Notes under the pieces: generated by a model
Seen by the model: the letters and a program-made list of their open reading frames with translations, nothing else
The model's database searches: none
What the model was told of the DNA's origin: nothing
In this document: positions 51,326 to 60,713 of the stretch, in pieces
Position numbering within the stretch: position 1 is the stretch's first letter
How the letters are laid out: every line of letters begins with the position of its first letter
Program-made: the position numbers and the translations under genes
NCBI RefSeq assembly: GCF_000577275.2
Contig: NZ_HG916855.1
Location: 1,860,001 to 1,924,000, forward strand
DNA length: 64,000 bases
Direction: 5' to 3'
Origin: Rhizobium favelukesii
Lineage (GTDB): Bacteria; Pseudomonadota; Alphaproteobacteria; Rhizobiales; Rhizobiaceae

Positions 51326-52516
51326 CTGACCGCGCGTAGACGTGCCGCCTATTCTGACCGCACGGTTTCACCATCCGAAACCCTCGTTCGAACCGCACCA
51401 TTTCTTGCGGATTTCGGCATAACCCGTATCGCCCGCCACACCGGTCTGGACAACATCGGCATCCCGGTGTGGTGTGCTTATGTCCCAAACGGGCGTTCGG
51501 TTGCGATCGCCCAGGGTAAGGGTTTGACGGATGACGACGCTAAGGCTTCGGCCGTCATGGAAGCGTTGGAGCGCGTCGTTGCCAACAGGCCAGCCATTCC
51601 AACGTTCCGCACCTCGGCTCATGATCTGCGGGCGGCGGGTTTTGCTTTTGATACGCTTGCCTGCCTGATCGGCCGTCACGAGAGCGATATTCGGCTGGAC
51701 GAACCGGTTGACTGGGCGCTCGGCAAGGATCTCCTGACTGATCGGGAGATTTATGTTCCCCTCGACGCGGCGCTTCTGGATCGAACGCGCCGCAACCGCT
51801 TCTGGATGTCGTCCGATGGCCTCGCCTCCGGCAATACCCCACAGGAGGCCATTTTGCACGGGGTACTCGAGCGTATCGAGCGCGATGCATATTGCCTTTG
51901 GCAGATCGCAAGCGAAGCGGATCGGTTCGCGCGTTGTATCGATCCAGTGAGCTTCGATGATCCACTGGTCGATAAACTCGTGTCAAAGATTGAGACGGCG
52001 GGGCTGGCCATGCGCCTGTTTGATATGACGAGTGACATTGCCGTTCCCTGTGTCACCGCCGTAGTCGGGCCCTCGAAGCGACGCGACGGCAACATCCGCT
52101 TTGTTGAAGTGACAGGCGGCAGCGGCGCGCACCCGTCGCCTGTTCGGGCGGCGGTTCGGGCAATGACCGAGGCGGTTCAATCGAGGATCACCTACATCAG
52201 TGGCGCACGCGACGACTTATCGCAGGACGTGTTTCAAAGGCCTGCGCCCGCCGAGACCGTGCGCGCCCTTGATGCCATGCCGGTCGTTTGCAGCACTATT
52301 GCGGCCTCACAGCGGCACGGCGTCGGACCGCACCTCGATGAGGTCTTCAATGCTTTGCGCGAGCGAGAAATCGCGCCAGTCATCGCGCTGCCGCTCACCG
52401 ATGGTGCTCTTCCGTTCCATGTCGTCAAAGTCTTCATTCCCGGGCTCGAAAATCCCGAGGGCGCTCGGGCGCGTCGCTTTGGCGCCCGCGCGATCGCAAA
52501 GGCGGTGTTTTCATGA
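51326..52516 (+). CDS. YcaO-domain cyclodehydratase/thioamidation enzyme
   Basis: The YcaO fold begins in the frame from 51317 onward: FGITRIARHTGLDNIGIPVW is the conserved N-terminal strand region. ATP-binding parts follow in ASAVMEALERVVANRP, QEAILHGVLERIERDAYCLW and TEAVQSRITYISGARDDL. No in-frame ATG, GTG or TTG occurs between the preceding TGA (51314) and the fold; I place the start at CTG 51326 (396 residues), while GTG 51467 would remove about 47 conserved residues. The C-terminus lacks the PxPxP of azoline-type YcaOs, which fits thioamide chemistry with TfuA. The stop overlaps tfuA by 4 bp. Confidence 0.85.
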   Translation: MTARRRAAYSDRTVSPSETLVRTAPFLADFGITRIARHTGLDNIGIPVWCAYVPNGRSVAIAQGKGLTDDDAKASAVMEALERVVANRPAIPTFRTSAHDLRAAGFAFDTLACLIGRHESDIRLDEPVDWALGKDLLTDREIYVPLDAALLDRTRRNRFWMSSDGLASGNTPQEAILHGVLERIERDAYCLWQIASEADRFARCIDPVSFDDPLVDKLVSKIETAGLAMRLFDMTSDIAVPCVTAVVGPSKRRDGNIRFVEVTGGSGAHPSPVRAAVRAMTEAVQSRITYISGARDDLSQDVFQRPAPAETVRALDAMPVVCSTIAASQRHGVGPHLDEVFNALREREIAPVIALPLTDGALPFHVVKVFIPGLENPEGARARRFGARAIAKAVFS

Positions 52517-53214
52517 AAGTCGTGTTTGTCGGGCCGAGCCTTTCTGATGCAGCCGTTCTCGTCGGTGATGAGGTCACCATATGCCCGCCTGCCGTTCAAG
52601 GCGACGTGCTGGCGGCCGTACAAAAGGGTGCGCGGGTGATCGGTATCATCGATGGCGGCTTCGAATATACAGCGCCCGTCTGGCACAAGGAAATTCTCTA
52701 TGCACTTTCGCGACAGGTCCGCGTGTTCGGGGGTGCGAGCATGGGCGCGCTACGTGCTGCCGAATGTGGGATTTTCGGTATGGTCGGCGTTGGCCGCATC
52801 TACGGCGAGTATGCGACGGGGGCGACTGTCGACGACGCAGATGTAGCGCTGCTGCATGGACCGATCGAGTTAGCATATAAGGCGTTGACCGTTCCATTGG
52901 TCAATGTCAGGGCGACACTCGATGCGTTGGAGAACCGCCAGATGCTCAGGCATGAGCATCGCGTGGAGCTCGAAATAGCTGCGGGAAATTTGTTCTTCAA
53001 GATGCGGACCTGGAGCGCGATCGTGGCAAGTGCGGATGTTTCGGCAGATAAGCAGTCGTTGTTGTCGCTGCTGCGATCGAACGAGGTCGATCAGAAGCGG
53101 GCCGACGCTCTCGCCGTTCTTGATGCGGTTCTTTTGGCAGACGATCACCCCCCATCCCCGAGCGAACGAGCGTGGCAATTCAACGAGACCTTTGTCTTGT
53201 CGCAAAAGCAATAA
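52513..53214 (+). CDS. TfuA-like protein
   Basis: The 233-residue protein has the TfuA core: GIIDGGFEYTAPVWHKEILYAL (about residues 45-66), VFGGASMGALRAAECGIFGMVGVGRIYGEY (about 71-100) and DDADVALLHGPIE. TfuA was first seen in trifolitoxin production in Rhizobium. With YcaO it takes part in backbone thioamidation, as in thioviridamide-type peptides and archaeal McrA thioglycine, probably by supplying or relaying sulfur. It overlaps the YcaO gene by 4 bp. Confidence 0.9.
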   Translation: MKVVFVGPSLSDAAVLVGDEVTICPPAVQGDVLAAVQKGARVIGIIDGGFEYTAPVWHKEILYALSRQVRVFGGASMGALRAAECGIFGMVGVGRIYGEYATGATVDDADVALLHGPIELAYKALTVPLVNVRATLDALENRQMLRHEHRVELEIAAGNLFFKMRTWSAIVASADVSADKQSLLSLLRSNEVDQKRADALAVLDAVLLADDHPPSPSERAWQFNETFVLSQKQ

Positions 53215-53321
53215 TTTGGAGATTGCGGCACGGAATGCAACAATAACGTGTGTCACGTGTTTTTCACGGGCCTTTTGCGCGTGTGCTGAATATTCTCTCG
53301 CCTGTTCGAGGGAGAACAGAG

Positions 53322-53573
53322 ATGAGTGGAGCATCGACAGACAGACTGATCGACCTGGGTAGCAGTGAGCGATCTTCCGACGACTTGGATGAACTCGTCG
53401 CATTGGCGCGCATGATTAGTTACGCAAAATATGCGGCCGAAGATGTTGATCTGGTGGGCGCAATGCACTGTCTCGGCCTGGCGCTTAACGAGGTTCTGCG
53501 TGCAATTGGTGACGGTCCGCATGAGGGACTGGCGGATGTGTTGTTTTCCAACAGGGCGCCATGCTTGAACTGA
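53322..53573 (+). CDS. Hypothetical helical protein linked to the TfuA/YcaO locus
   Basis: The 83-residue protein starts at ATG 53322, with GAGGGAGAA upstream, 107 bp after tfuA on the same strand. It is acidic and helical (SSDDLDELVALARMISYAKYA, then VGAMHCLGLALNEVLRAIG). No domain is recognised. It may be an accessory factor, immunity protein or regulator of the peptide locus, or may be independent; a promoter could fit in the gap. Confidence 0.6.
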   Translation: MSGASTDRLIDLGSSERSSDDLDELVALARMISYAKYAAEDVDLVGAMHCLGLALNEVLRAIGDGPHEGLADVLFSNRAPCLN

Positions 53574-53614
53574 CATGACCCGCACAGGCGGGGGCCGGCG
53601 GCGCGTGCGCCGGC

Positions 53615-54061
53615 CTATGTCAGTTTTTTCGAGTAGACACAGAGCTTCTCGGACTGCTGATAGTCATTGCTCTTGTAGTATTCCGCAACGCCGCCGGTGC
53701 TGCGAGAGACGAGCCACACGTGCACGTAGCCCATGATGCGCGCTTCCTCCTCCAATCGATTCAATAGGCGGGAACCGATTCCGGAGCGCTGATGCTGCGG
53801 CCTTATCGCTATTTCCGCAACGTGAATCCCGCGACCCATCACAGACGTGTGTGGGAGGCCGAAGGCGAAGCCAATCGGCCGCTCTTTGTCGAACGCTGCG
53901 ACAGCCAGGCACATCGGCGTCGTCGTCAATTCGTCTATGCGAAAGATTGCGTTCTGGGTGGACCATTCTTCGTGCCAGGGCTGCTTGGCGTAGGCCTGTA
54001 CGATGATATCGGCGCTCTGTAGCGCCTCGTCCCGGGTCATGCGTCTATAAATGATCGGCAT
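53615..54061 (-). CDS. GNAT family N-acetyltransferase
   Basis: The 148-residue protein has the GNAT acetyl-CoA motif in AEIAIRPQHQRSGIGSRLLNRLEEEA (about residues 87-112, with the QxxGxG/A core) and a C-terminal YYKSNDYQQSEKLCVYSKKL typical of the fold. The substrate is unknown. It is convergent with the 83-residue gene, with 41 bp between them, so it could modify or inactivate a product of the peptide locus, but linkage is only positional. Confidence 0.88.
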   Translation of the reverse strand: MPIIYRRMTRDEALQSADIIVQAYAKQPWHEEWSTQNAIFRIDELTTTPMCLAVAAFDKERPIGFAFGLPHTSVMGRGIHVAEIAIRPQHQRSGIGSRLLNRLEEEARIMGYVHVWLVSRSTGGVAEYYKSNDYQQSEKLCVYSKKLT

Positions 54062-54399
54062 TTATTCACTGTCGCCACAGTCGCGCATGACGCGCTTTGT
54101 GGACGCCTTCCTGTTCATTCTACCCCACGACGTTAAAGCACAGGCCTGACGGGCCGTGTTGTGACTTCATCGTGACACGCGCTTTGCGCGAATGTCTTCG
54201 CTGAAACGACGGGGTTTTTTGCTTTGTGTAGTCGCATCTGCACGCCGACGTTGAAGGCGATGAGCGTCGGGAGCGGGAATGATACCAACGGGCTCTCCTT
54301 GACACCAAAAGAAAGTGACTTAATCTAATCGTCGGATCTGGATGCTCGATGTGTGGAGGCAAAGGGCTCGGACCGGATCCTGACCAGGGAGGACATAGG
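54062..54399. other. Divergent promoter region, GNAT / mannosidase operon
   Basis: These 338 bp hold no gene. A sigma-70-like promoter candidate for the mannosidase operon is TTGACA (54299-54304) and TAATCT (54321-54326) with a 16-bp spacer, about 75 bp before the binding-protein start. Confidence 0.45.
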
Positions 54400-55701
54400 G
54401 TGAGGAACAAGGCAATCACGCTTGCGCTTGCTGCCAGCACGATTTTCACGCTGCCGCAGCTCAGTATGGCTCAAGACACCATCACAGGTGACATCGTCGG
54501 CAAACCCGATGCGCCAAACAAGATGGTTTTCCGCATGACCACGGATGGCCCGCGCAACAACGAACCGGCTTATGCGCAAGGCTATGGCAAACTGTTCAAC
54601 GACTTCATTGCCAAGCGTCCCGATTGGCAAATCGAGCTGCAGATGATGTCCGGCGACATCGGGCAGGAACAGGCGCGCATGCTCGAACAGGCCAAGTCGG
54701 GTCAGGCTCCGGACTGTGCAGCGGTCGACTCCTTCGTTCTGCCGCTGTTTAAGAAGGCCGGCGTGCTTCAATCCTTCTCGCCCTATTTCAGCAAGGATGA
54801 GATCGCTCAACTGTTTCCGTTTATCCGTGACGGCATAACTGGCGCCGATGGCAACATCTACGCGTGGTGGTGGTCGACGGATCTGCGTGTCCTCTATCGC
54901 AATAAGGAAATCGTTCCGGATGCTCCCCAGACATGGGATGACCTGAAGAAGGCGGGATTATCATCGGTCAAACAGGGCATGGAAGGCATTCTGTTCAATG
55001 GTAGCCGCTACGAAGGAACGACCTTTGACTGGCTGGCGAATTTCTGGGCACAGGGCGGCAGGCTGGTCGACGACCAGGGTAAGCCAATCTTCGGCGAAGG
55101 CGAAAACCGCGAGAAGTTCATCAAGGCTGTCAACTACTATCGCGATCTGGTTGAATCGGGAGCGGCGCCGAAGCGGGTCGCGACGCTTGGCAGCTACGAC
55201 GACTTCAATGCTGCCGCGGCGGCGGGCACGACGGCACTTTTCGTCGGCGGCAACTGGCAATATGCCCAGTTGAAGACGGCTCTCGATCCGGAAGAGTTCG
55301 CGAAGTGGAGTTTCTCTCCGCTTCCCGGACCGACGGCGGATCAGCGCTCGACCGGTACGGGTGGCTGGACCGTCGCCGCGTTCAGCAAAGACCCGGCCAA
55401 GATCAAGGTCTGCGCTGACCTTGCCCGCGAGATCTATATGGGGCCGGCCAATGCGCTGCAGGAGCAACTGCCCACACGCGCTGACCTCTATGACAAGTAC
55501 GAGGTGTTTTCGAGCGAGGCAAACAAGACATTTGCTGCCGCCCTCAAGGTTGGTCAGGCAAGGCCCGGGGCGCCGGTCTATCCCGAGATCTCGAACCAGA
55601 TCCAGATCATGATGGGCAAGGTGTTGACAGGCACACAGGCGACCGAAGCCGCCGTGGACGAGGCTTTCAGCGCTTCGCTCAGCGCCTTCAAGCGAAGCTG
55701 A
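54400..55701 (+). CDS. Sugar ABC transporter substrate-binding protein
   Basis: The 433-residue protein starts at GTG 54400 with GGGAGG upstream, then a signal peptide (about residues 1-26, ending LSMAQ). The body is a family-1 carbohydrate-binding fold: SGDIGQEQARMLEQAKSGQAPDCAAVDSF, then YAWWWSTDLRVLYRNKEI. It is the first gene of the alpha-mannosidase operon, so mannosides or mannose-containing oligosaccharides are the likely ligands. A longer frame from 54349 lacks a site. Confidence 0.9.
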   Translation: MRNKAITLALAASTIFTLPQLSMAQDTITGDIVGKPDAPNKMVFRMTTDGPRNNEPAYAQGYGKLFNDFIAKRPDWQIELQMMSGDIGQEQARMLEQAKSGQAPDCAAVDSFVLPLFKKAGVLQSFSPYFSKDEIAQLFPFIRDGITGADGNIYAWWWSTDLRVLYRNKEIVPDAPQTWDDLKKAGLSSVKQGMEGILFNGSRYEGTTFDWLANFWAQGGRLVDDQGKPIFGEGENREKFIKAVNYYRDLVESGAAPKRVATLGSYDDFNAAAAAGTTALFVGGNWQYAQLKTALDPEEFAKWSFSPLPGPTADQRSTGTGGWTVAAFSKDPAKIKVCADLAREIYMGPANALQEQLPTRADLYDKYEVFSSEANKTFAAALKVGQARPGAPVYPEISNQIQIMMGKVLTGTQATEAAVDEAFSASLSAFKRS

Positions 55702-55789
55702 GCGAGCGATCGGTGGCGCAGAGCCCCTCATCTGCGCCACCGGTCATGACTGGACGCCATCCTTCTAGGACAATGGACCGGACTGACCG

Positions 55790-56722
55790 ATGATGAATGC
55801 TTCCATTGCGGCCGAGCGTCCCCAACGGCTCGGCGTGGGTAACGCGCGCCGGCGCAATCCATCGCCCCTGCCCTGGCTCGTTCCGCTCATTCTGGTGCTC
55901 GGCATCTTCTACCTCTACCCTCTGATCGACGTGTTCCGCTTTGCATTCACCAATGTCTCGCTCGTCGGCGCCGATGAGCAATACACGCTGCAGACCATCA
56001 TCCACACACTGTCGAGGCCCGAGCTCGTCCAGATCCTTTGGGTGACCTTCGTATTCACGGCGTCCAGCGTCGTTGCACAACAGGTGCTCGGCTTCTTCAT
56101 CGCTCAGGTGGTTGTGCGCAGCGAGGATCGTGGTCTGTTTGGATCCACCATCGTGCGAACAACGGCGCTTGTCGCATGGGTCGTTCCTGGCATTGCCGGC
56201 GGCATCATCTGGAAGATGCTGTTCAACGAAGCGCCGTTTGGCGGGCTGAATAGTCTGCTGCGAATGGTGGGGGCTGCGCCGGTACAGTGGCTTTCCGATC
56301 CCGATATGGTCATGTGGTCCGTCGTCATTTCCAACGTCTGGCGCGGCACAGCCTTTTCGATGGTCGTCATGTATGCGGCTATTAAAGCGATCGATCCCGA
56401 ACTTTACGAGGCGGCCGAGATCGACGGCGCCAATGCCTGGCAACGCATGATCTACATCACCTTGCCGCAGCTACGCACTGCGATCCTGGTCAACATGATC
56501 CTGATCACCATCCAAACGCTGAATACGTTCGATGCCATCATCTCGCTGACCGGCGGCGGACCTGGACGGGCAACCGAGGTGCTTTCGCTCTACACATTCA
56601 ATGTCGTGTTCCGCAATTATGATCTCGCGGCCGGCGCTGTGTTGTCGATCCTGATGCTTTTAATCAGTCTTGGTCTTGCGCTTGTCTATGCGCGCTTCCT
56701 GCCACGGGGAGAGCCGGTATGA
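55790..56722 (+). CDS. Sugar ABC transporter permease (MalF-like)
   Basis: The 310-residue membrane protein has six hydrophobic segments, the EAA loop PELYEAAEIDGANAWQRMIYITLPQL (about residues 203-228) and the MalF-type LTGGGPGRATEVLSLYTFNVVF near the end. Tandem ATGs at 55790 and 55793 are both possible. It overlaps the next permease by 4 bp. Confidence 0.92.
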   Translation: MMNASIAAERPQRLGVGNARRRNPSPLPWLVPLILVLGIFYLYPLIDVFRFAFTNVSLVGADEQYTLQTIIHTLSRPELVQILWVTFVFTASSVVAQQVLGFFIAQVVVRSEDRGLFGSTIVRTTALVAWVVPGIAGGIIWKMLFNEAPFGGLNSLLRMVGAAPVQWLSDPDMVMWSVVISNVWRGTAFSMVVMYAAIKAIDPELYEAAEIDGANAWQRMIYITLPQLRTAILVNMILITIQTLNTFDAIISLTGGGPGRATEVLSLYTFNVVFRNYDLAAGAVLSILMLLISLGLALVYARFLPRGEPV

Positions 56723-57561
56723 GAACCTCACGTCAGGATCGGCTGGGCGATCTCTTCAGCTACGTGTTTCTGGCCGTCACCTTCCTGTTTTTCGCCTGGC
56801 CGCTGCTATGGCTGCTTTCGCTCGCGCTCAGGACGCGAAAGGAGGTGTTTCTGGGCGTCAGCCGGTTCATTCCGAAAGCCCCGACGCTGGATAACTTCAC
56901 GACCATTCTGTCGTCCGACAAGTTTGCCGGATATCTCTGGAACGCTTTGATCCTGTCGACATCAAGCGCCATTGGTTGCCTTGTCGTGGCGTTGCCGGCT
57001 GCCTATGCATTTTCGCGCTTCCCGATCCGTGGGAAAGGCCCATGGATGATGGTCCTGCTCGCCTTCCAGATGATCTCGCCACTCGTGATCATGGTCCCGC
57101 TCTATCGCTACATGGCCGCAATCGGTCTGACGGACAGCCACTTCGGGGCAACCATGGTCTACATCGCGCTTGCTGTGCCGATGGTGACCTGGATCCTGAA
57201 GGGTTTCATCGACGGCATCCCCCGCAGCCTCGACGAGGCGGCGCTGATCGACGGATGCAGCCATTTCGCGGTCTTCTGGCGCATCATACTGCCGCTATCG
57301 ACACCCGGTATCGCATCGGCCTTCATCATCACAGTGATCGCGGGTTGGTCGCAGTTCCTCGTGCCGTTCCTTCTGATCAGCAAGGAATCGCTGATGCCGA
57401 TTGGTGTCGGAATCTTTCAATATGCCGGGACGCAGAATGATTCCTCCATTCAGCTTCTGGCGGCCGCCTGCCTCGTATCGGTCGTTCCCGCAATCGTTGC
57501 CTTTCTTTCTCTCCAACGTCTCATCCTCGGCGCAATGACGGCAGGTGCCGTCAAGGGCTGA
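56719..57561 (+). CDS. Sugar ABC transporter permease (MalG-like)
   Basis: The 280-residue membrane protein has six hydrophobic segments and the EAA loop RSLDEAALIDGCSHFAVFWRIILPL. It completes the membrane part of the importer. No ATPase gene follows, so the system must borrow a MalK/UgpC-type ATPase, possibly the one at 28344. Confidence 0.92.
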   Translation: MRTSRQDRLGDLFSYVFLAVTFLFFAWPLLWLLSLALRTRKEVFLGVSRFIPKAPTLDNFTTILSSDKFAGYLWNALILSTSSAIGCLVVALPAAYAFSRFPIRGKGPWMMVLLAFQMISPLVIMVPLYRYMAAIGLTDSHFGATMVYIALAVPMVTWILKGFIDGIPRSLDEAALIDGCSHFAVFWRIILPLSTPGIASAFIITVIAGWSQFLVPFLLISKESLMPIGVGIFQYAGTQNDSSIQLLAAACLVSVVPAIVAFLSLQRLILGAMTAGAVKG

Positions 57562-57590
57562 TCCTTGTTTCAAATCGCAGGATTATCATT

Positions 57591-60500
57591 ATGACGCTTA
57601 CGCTGCCGCAACGTCTTGAACGCATCCGTATCCGTGCTGCGGAACTCGAACATTGGCGCTCGCGCGAAACGGCCCAGGTCGATGGCTGGACCTTTGGCGC
57701 AGAGCCAATTGCCATCGGGGCGCCCTGGCCGCACAGCGACGGTACCGTTCATTTTGCCGCGACCGCCAGACTTCCCGACCATTGGCCGCTGCAAGATGCC
57801 CGCCTTTTGCTCGATCTTGGCGGAGAAAGCCTGATCACGATCACCGATGAGGCGGGCAATGAAAAGAGGCTCGGTCTCGATCCCTATCACCGCGAATTTC
57901 TCCTCCCCTCCCGCGATATCAAAATATTGTCGGAGACGGTGGCACGCCTGCCGTTCGGCGAGCCGGTACGCGCTCCGAAACTGGAGCGCGCGGCGCTGAT
58001 CTGGCTGGACACGGCGGTCGACAATCTCTGGCTGCTTCTGCGCCAGATCTGCGAGGCTGTCGATATTCTCGACCAGCACGACGTTGTTGCGCATCTGCTT
58101 GATATCGCCGAGGATGCGATGCGCGGCCTGGAATGGCCCTCGGCGACCGCTGCCTATGTGGCACGCACGGCGCCTTCGCCAATGCAGCAGAAGATCTGGC
58201 AGCTGCCGCCATTGGCGGCGGCGCCGGAAGGGCTCAATCAGGCCGAGCGCGCCAGCGTGGTATCCGCCTATGAGACGCTGCTTGCGCAACTGATGCAACT
58301 GCGTGAACGGTTCCCGCCGCAGGGCGAGATCGCGTTGACGGGTCATGCGCATATCGATCTTGCCTGGCTCTGGCCCTATGGCGAAACGCGGCGAAAGATG
58401 CGCCGAACATTCCATACAGCGCTTTCCCTGATGGAGCAGTCATCCGATTTTCGTTTCAATCAATCGACCGCGCATTTTTACGCGCAGATTGCGGAGGACG
58501 ATCCGGCACTTTTGGAGCGGATTATCGAGCGCGCCAAAGAAGGCCAGTGGGAGACAGTGGGCGGTATGTGGGTAGAGCCCGATACGAACATGCCGACCGG
58601 CGAAAGCCTCAGCCGGCAGATTCTCTATGGACAGCGCTATTTCGAGAAGACATTCGGTGTTCGTCACAGCGTTTGCTGGTTGCCTGACTGCTTCGGCTTT
58701 TCCGGCGCCCTTCCGCAGCTGTTGCGCCAGGGTGGCATGAACAGCTTCTTCACGATCAAGGTCAACTGGTCGGAAACGAACAAGTTCCCTTCCGATCTCT
58801 TCTGGTGGGAGGGCCTTGATGGGAGTCGGGTTCTTGCCCATACGTTCGACAATCCGATGCATGGCTATAATGGCTTCGTGCGACCGGATTGCTTTGTTCC
58901 GACCTGGCGGAATTTCAAGGACAAGGACAAGCACGACACCACCCTGCTTGCGGTCGGTTACGGCGACGGCGGTGGCGGCGTCACACCCGAGATGATCGTA
59001 CGCGAGGAGCAGCTGCGGGCATTTCCCACCCTGCCGAAGGCGCGGTGGACGACGGTCGACGACTTCTTCAAGGGCGCGCATGAAAGTGCAACCAAGAAGG
59101 ACTTGGCAACTTGGCGCGGAGAGATCTATCTCGAGCTGCATCGCGCGACCTTGACCAGCCAGAGCGTGGTAAAGCGACTGCACCGCAAGGCGGAGCGCAG
59201 TCTCATTACCGCCGAGACCTTGTTTGGGCTGGCCCACCTGTTGGGTGCCGCCCAGTCCAAATCGATGGAGCCGGAGTGGCGCGTCGTCCTGAAGAACGAG
59301 TTCCACGATATTCTGCCGGGTTCGTCGATCGCGGAGGTCTACGTCGATGCCGCCGACGAACTCGAAGCGGTTGTCGCCAAGGGCAAGGCAGCCCAGGCCA
59401 AGGCGATGGAGGCAATCGCCAAGCAGTTGCCGGCGGGCACCGGAAACAACCTGCTCGTTGTCAATCCATCCCTGTCGGCACGGCCGGTGCGGCTCATGCT
59501 TCACGACGGGACCATCATCTCATCCGAAACAGTGATCGCGCCGCTCGCCATTGCCGTCATCGGTGCGGAAGCGCTCGAGCCTGCGCCTGGCCTTTCCGTC
59601 AGCCGCGAGCATCTCGAAAATGCCGTCCTTAAGGTAACATTGGCCAAGAATGGCTCGATCGCGAGCATTGTCCACAAGCCGACTGCCCGCGAAGCCTTGC
59701 AGGACGGTGGCAACCGTCTGTTCGTCTATCCGGCAGACAAACCTCGCAATTGGGATGCGTGGGATGTCGAGGAGGACTACGCCGCGCGCGGCGAAGAGAT
59801 CACCGCACTCGACAGCCTCGAGGTGATTGACAACGGACCGAACCGCGTGGCGATCAAGATTGTCAGAACATGGCGGCATTCGCGCATCACGCAAGTGCTG
59901 TCGCTTGGCGCCAACGCACGGCGGCTGGATATCGAAACCGAGCTCGATTGGCATGACCGTCGTGCCTTCCTGCGGTCGCAGACGGGGGTGGCCGTTCGCA
60001 ATGCGCGCGCAACCTGCGAATGCGCCTATGGCGTGGTCGAGCGGCCGACGCACTCCAATACCCCGTGGGACGCGGCGATGTTCGAGGCGCCGGCCCACCG
60101 GTTTGCCGACCTTTCGGAACCGGGCTTCGGCGTGGCCATACTCAACGACGCCAAGTATGGACACAGCATTCGAGGCAATGTCCTTGGTCTTTCGCTCCTT
60201 CGTTCGCCAATCTATCCCGATCCGCTTGCTGATGAGGGGGTGCAAGCGTTCACCTATGCGCTGATGCCGCACGACGGCACGTGGTACGACGGCGGGGTCC
60301 GGGAGGAAGCCGAAGACCTGAACCAGCCCCTCTTGGCACTACCCGTGGCAGGACGCGCGATCGGCAACTGGCAACCACTTGGGGTGACGGGGATCGATGC
60401 GGCACTCTCGGCTATAAAACCTGTGGAAGACGGCGACGGACTGATCGTGCGCGTCTACGAACCGGCCGGTCGCCGCGGATCATTCGATCTGAAGCTCCCA

Positions 60501-60614
60501 TCCAATTGGCGCAACCAAGGATCGGTCAGTATCCTGGAAGAACCGATGGCCGACACGCCGGCGACAGGATTGATGCCCTTCGAGGTCAAGAGCTGGCGGA
60601 TTGCAAGAGCTTGA
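57591..60614 (+). CDS. Alpha-mannosidase, glycoside hydrolase family 38
   Basis: The 1007-residue enzyme is a GH38 alpha-mannosidase. The zinc-binding motif TGHAHIDLAWLWPYGETRRK gives His254 and Asp256, and CWLPDCFGFSGALPQ places the catalytic Asp at residue 366. GGMWVEPDTNMPTGESLSRQ lies between, and a large beta-sandwich C-terminal region follows, as in the family. No signal peptide is present, so it acts in the cytoplasm on imported mannosides. It follows the permease gene by 29 bp. Confidence 0.95.
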   Translation: MTLTLPQRLERIRIRAAELEHWRSRETAQVDGWTFGAEPIAIGAPWPHSDGTVHFAATARLPDHWPLQDARLLLDLGGESLITITDEAGNEKRLGLDPYHREFLLPSRDIKILSETVARLPFGEPVRAPKLERAALIWLDTAVDNLWLLLRQICEAVDILDQHDVVAHLLDIAEDAMRGLEWPSATAAYVARTAPSPMQQKIWQLPPLAAAPEGLNQAERASVVSAYETLLAQLMQLRERFPPQGEIALTGHAHIDLAWLWPYGETRRKMRRTFHTALSLMEQSSDFRFNQSTAHFYAQIAEDDPALLERIIERAKEGQWETVGGMWVEPDTNMPTGESLSRQILYGQRYFEKTFGVRHSVCWLPDCFGFSGALPQLLRQGGMNSFFTIKVNWSETNKFPSDLFWWEGLDGSRVLAHTFDNPMHGYNGFVRPDCFVPTWRNFKDKDKHDTTLLAVGYGDGGGGVTPEMIVREEQLRAFPTLPKARWTTVDDFFKGAHESATKKDLATWRGEIYLELHRATLTSQSVVKRLHRKAERSLITAETLFGLAHLLGAAQSKSMEPEWRVVLKNEFHDILPGSSIAEVYVDAADELEAVVAKGKAAQAKAMEAIAKQLPAGTGNNLLVVNPSLSARPVRLMLHDGTIISSETVIAPLAIAVIGAEALEPAPGLSVSREHLENAVLKVTLAKNGSIASIVHKPTAREALQDGGNRLFVYPADKPRNWDAWDVEEDYAARGEEITALDSLEVIDNGPNRVAIKIVRTWRHSRITQVLSLGANARRLDIETELDWHDRRAFLRSQTGVAVRNARATCECAYGVVERPTHSNTPWDAAMFEAPAHRFADLSEPGFGVAILNDAKYGHSIRGNVLGLSLLRSPIYPDPLADEGVQAFTYALMPHDGTWYDGGVREEAEDLNQPLLALPVAGRAIGNWQPLGVTGIDAALSAIKPVEDGDGLIVRVYEPAGRRGSFDLKLPSNWRNQGSVSILEEPMADTPATGLMPFEVKSWRIARA

Positions 60615-60713
60615 ACAGCGCAATGGCGGAACGGGCTGGCGTTGGTCCCTTTTCCTATTCGATCCAATCACATAGTCTTGCGCAAGCTTGGGTGTGCTGG
60701 AGGGAGGCGGAAG

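Noticed and set aside
51467..52516. GTG start for YcaO at 51467
   Set aside because: It would delete the conserved FGITRIARHTGLDNIGIP strand region that is present in frame upstream.
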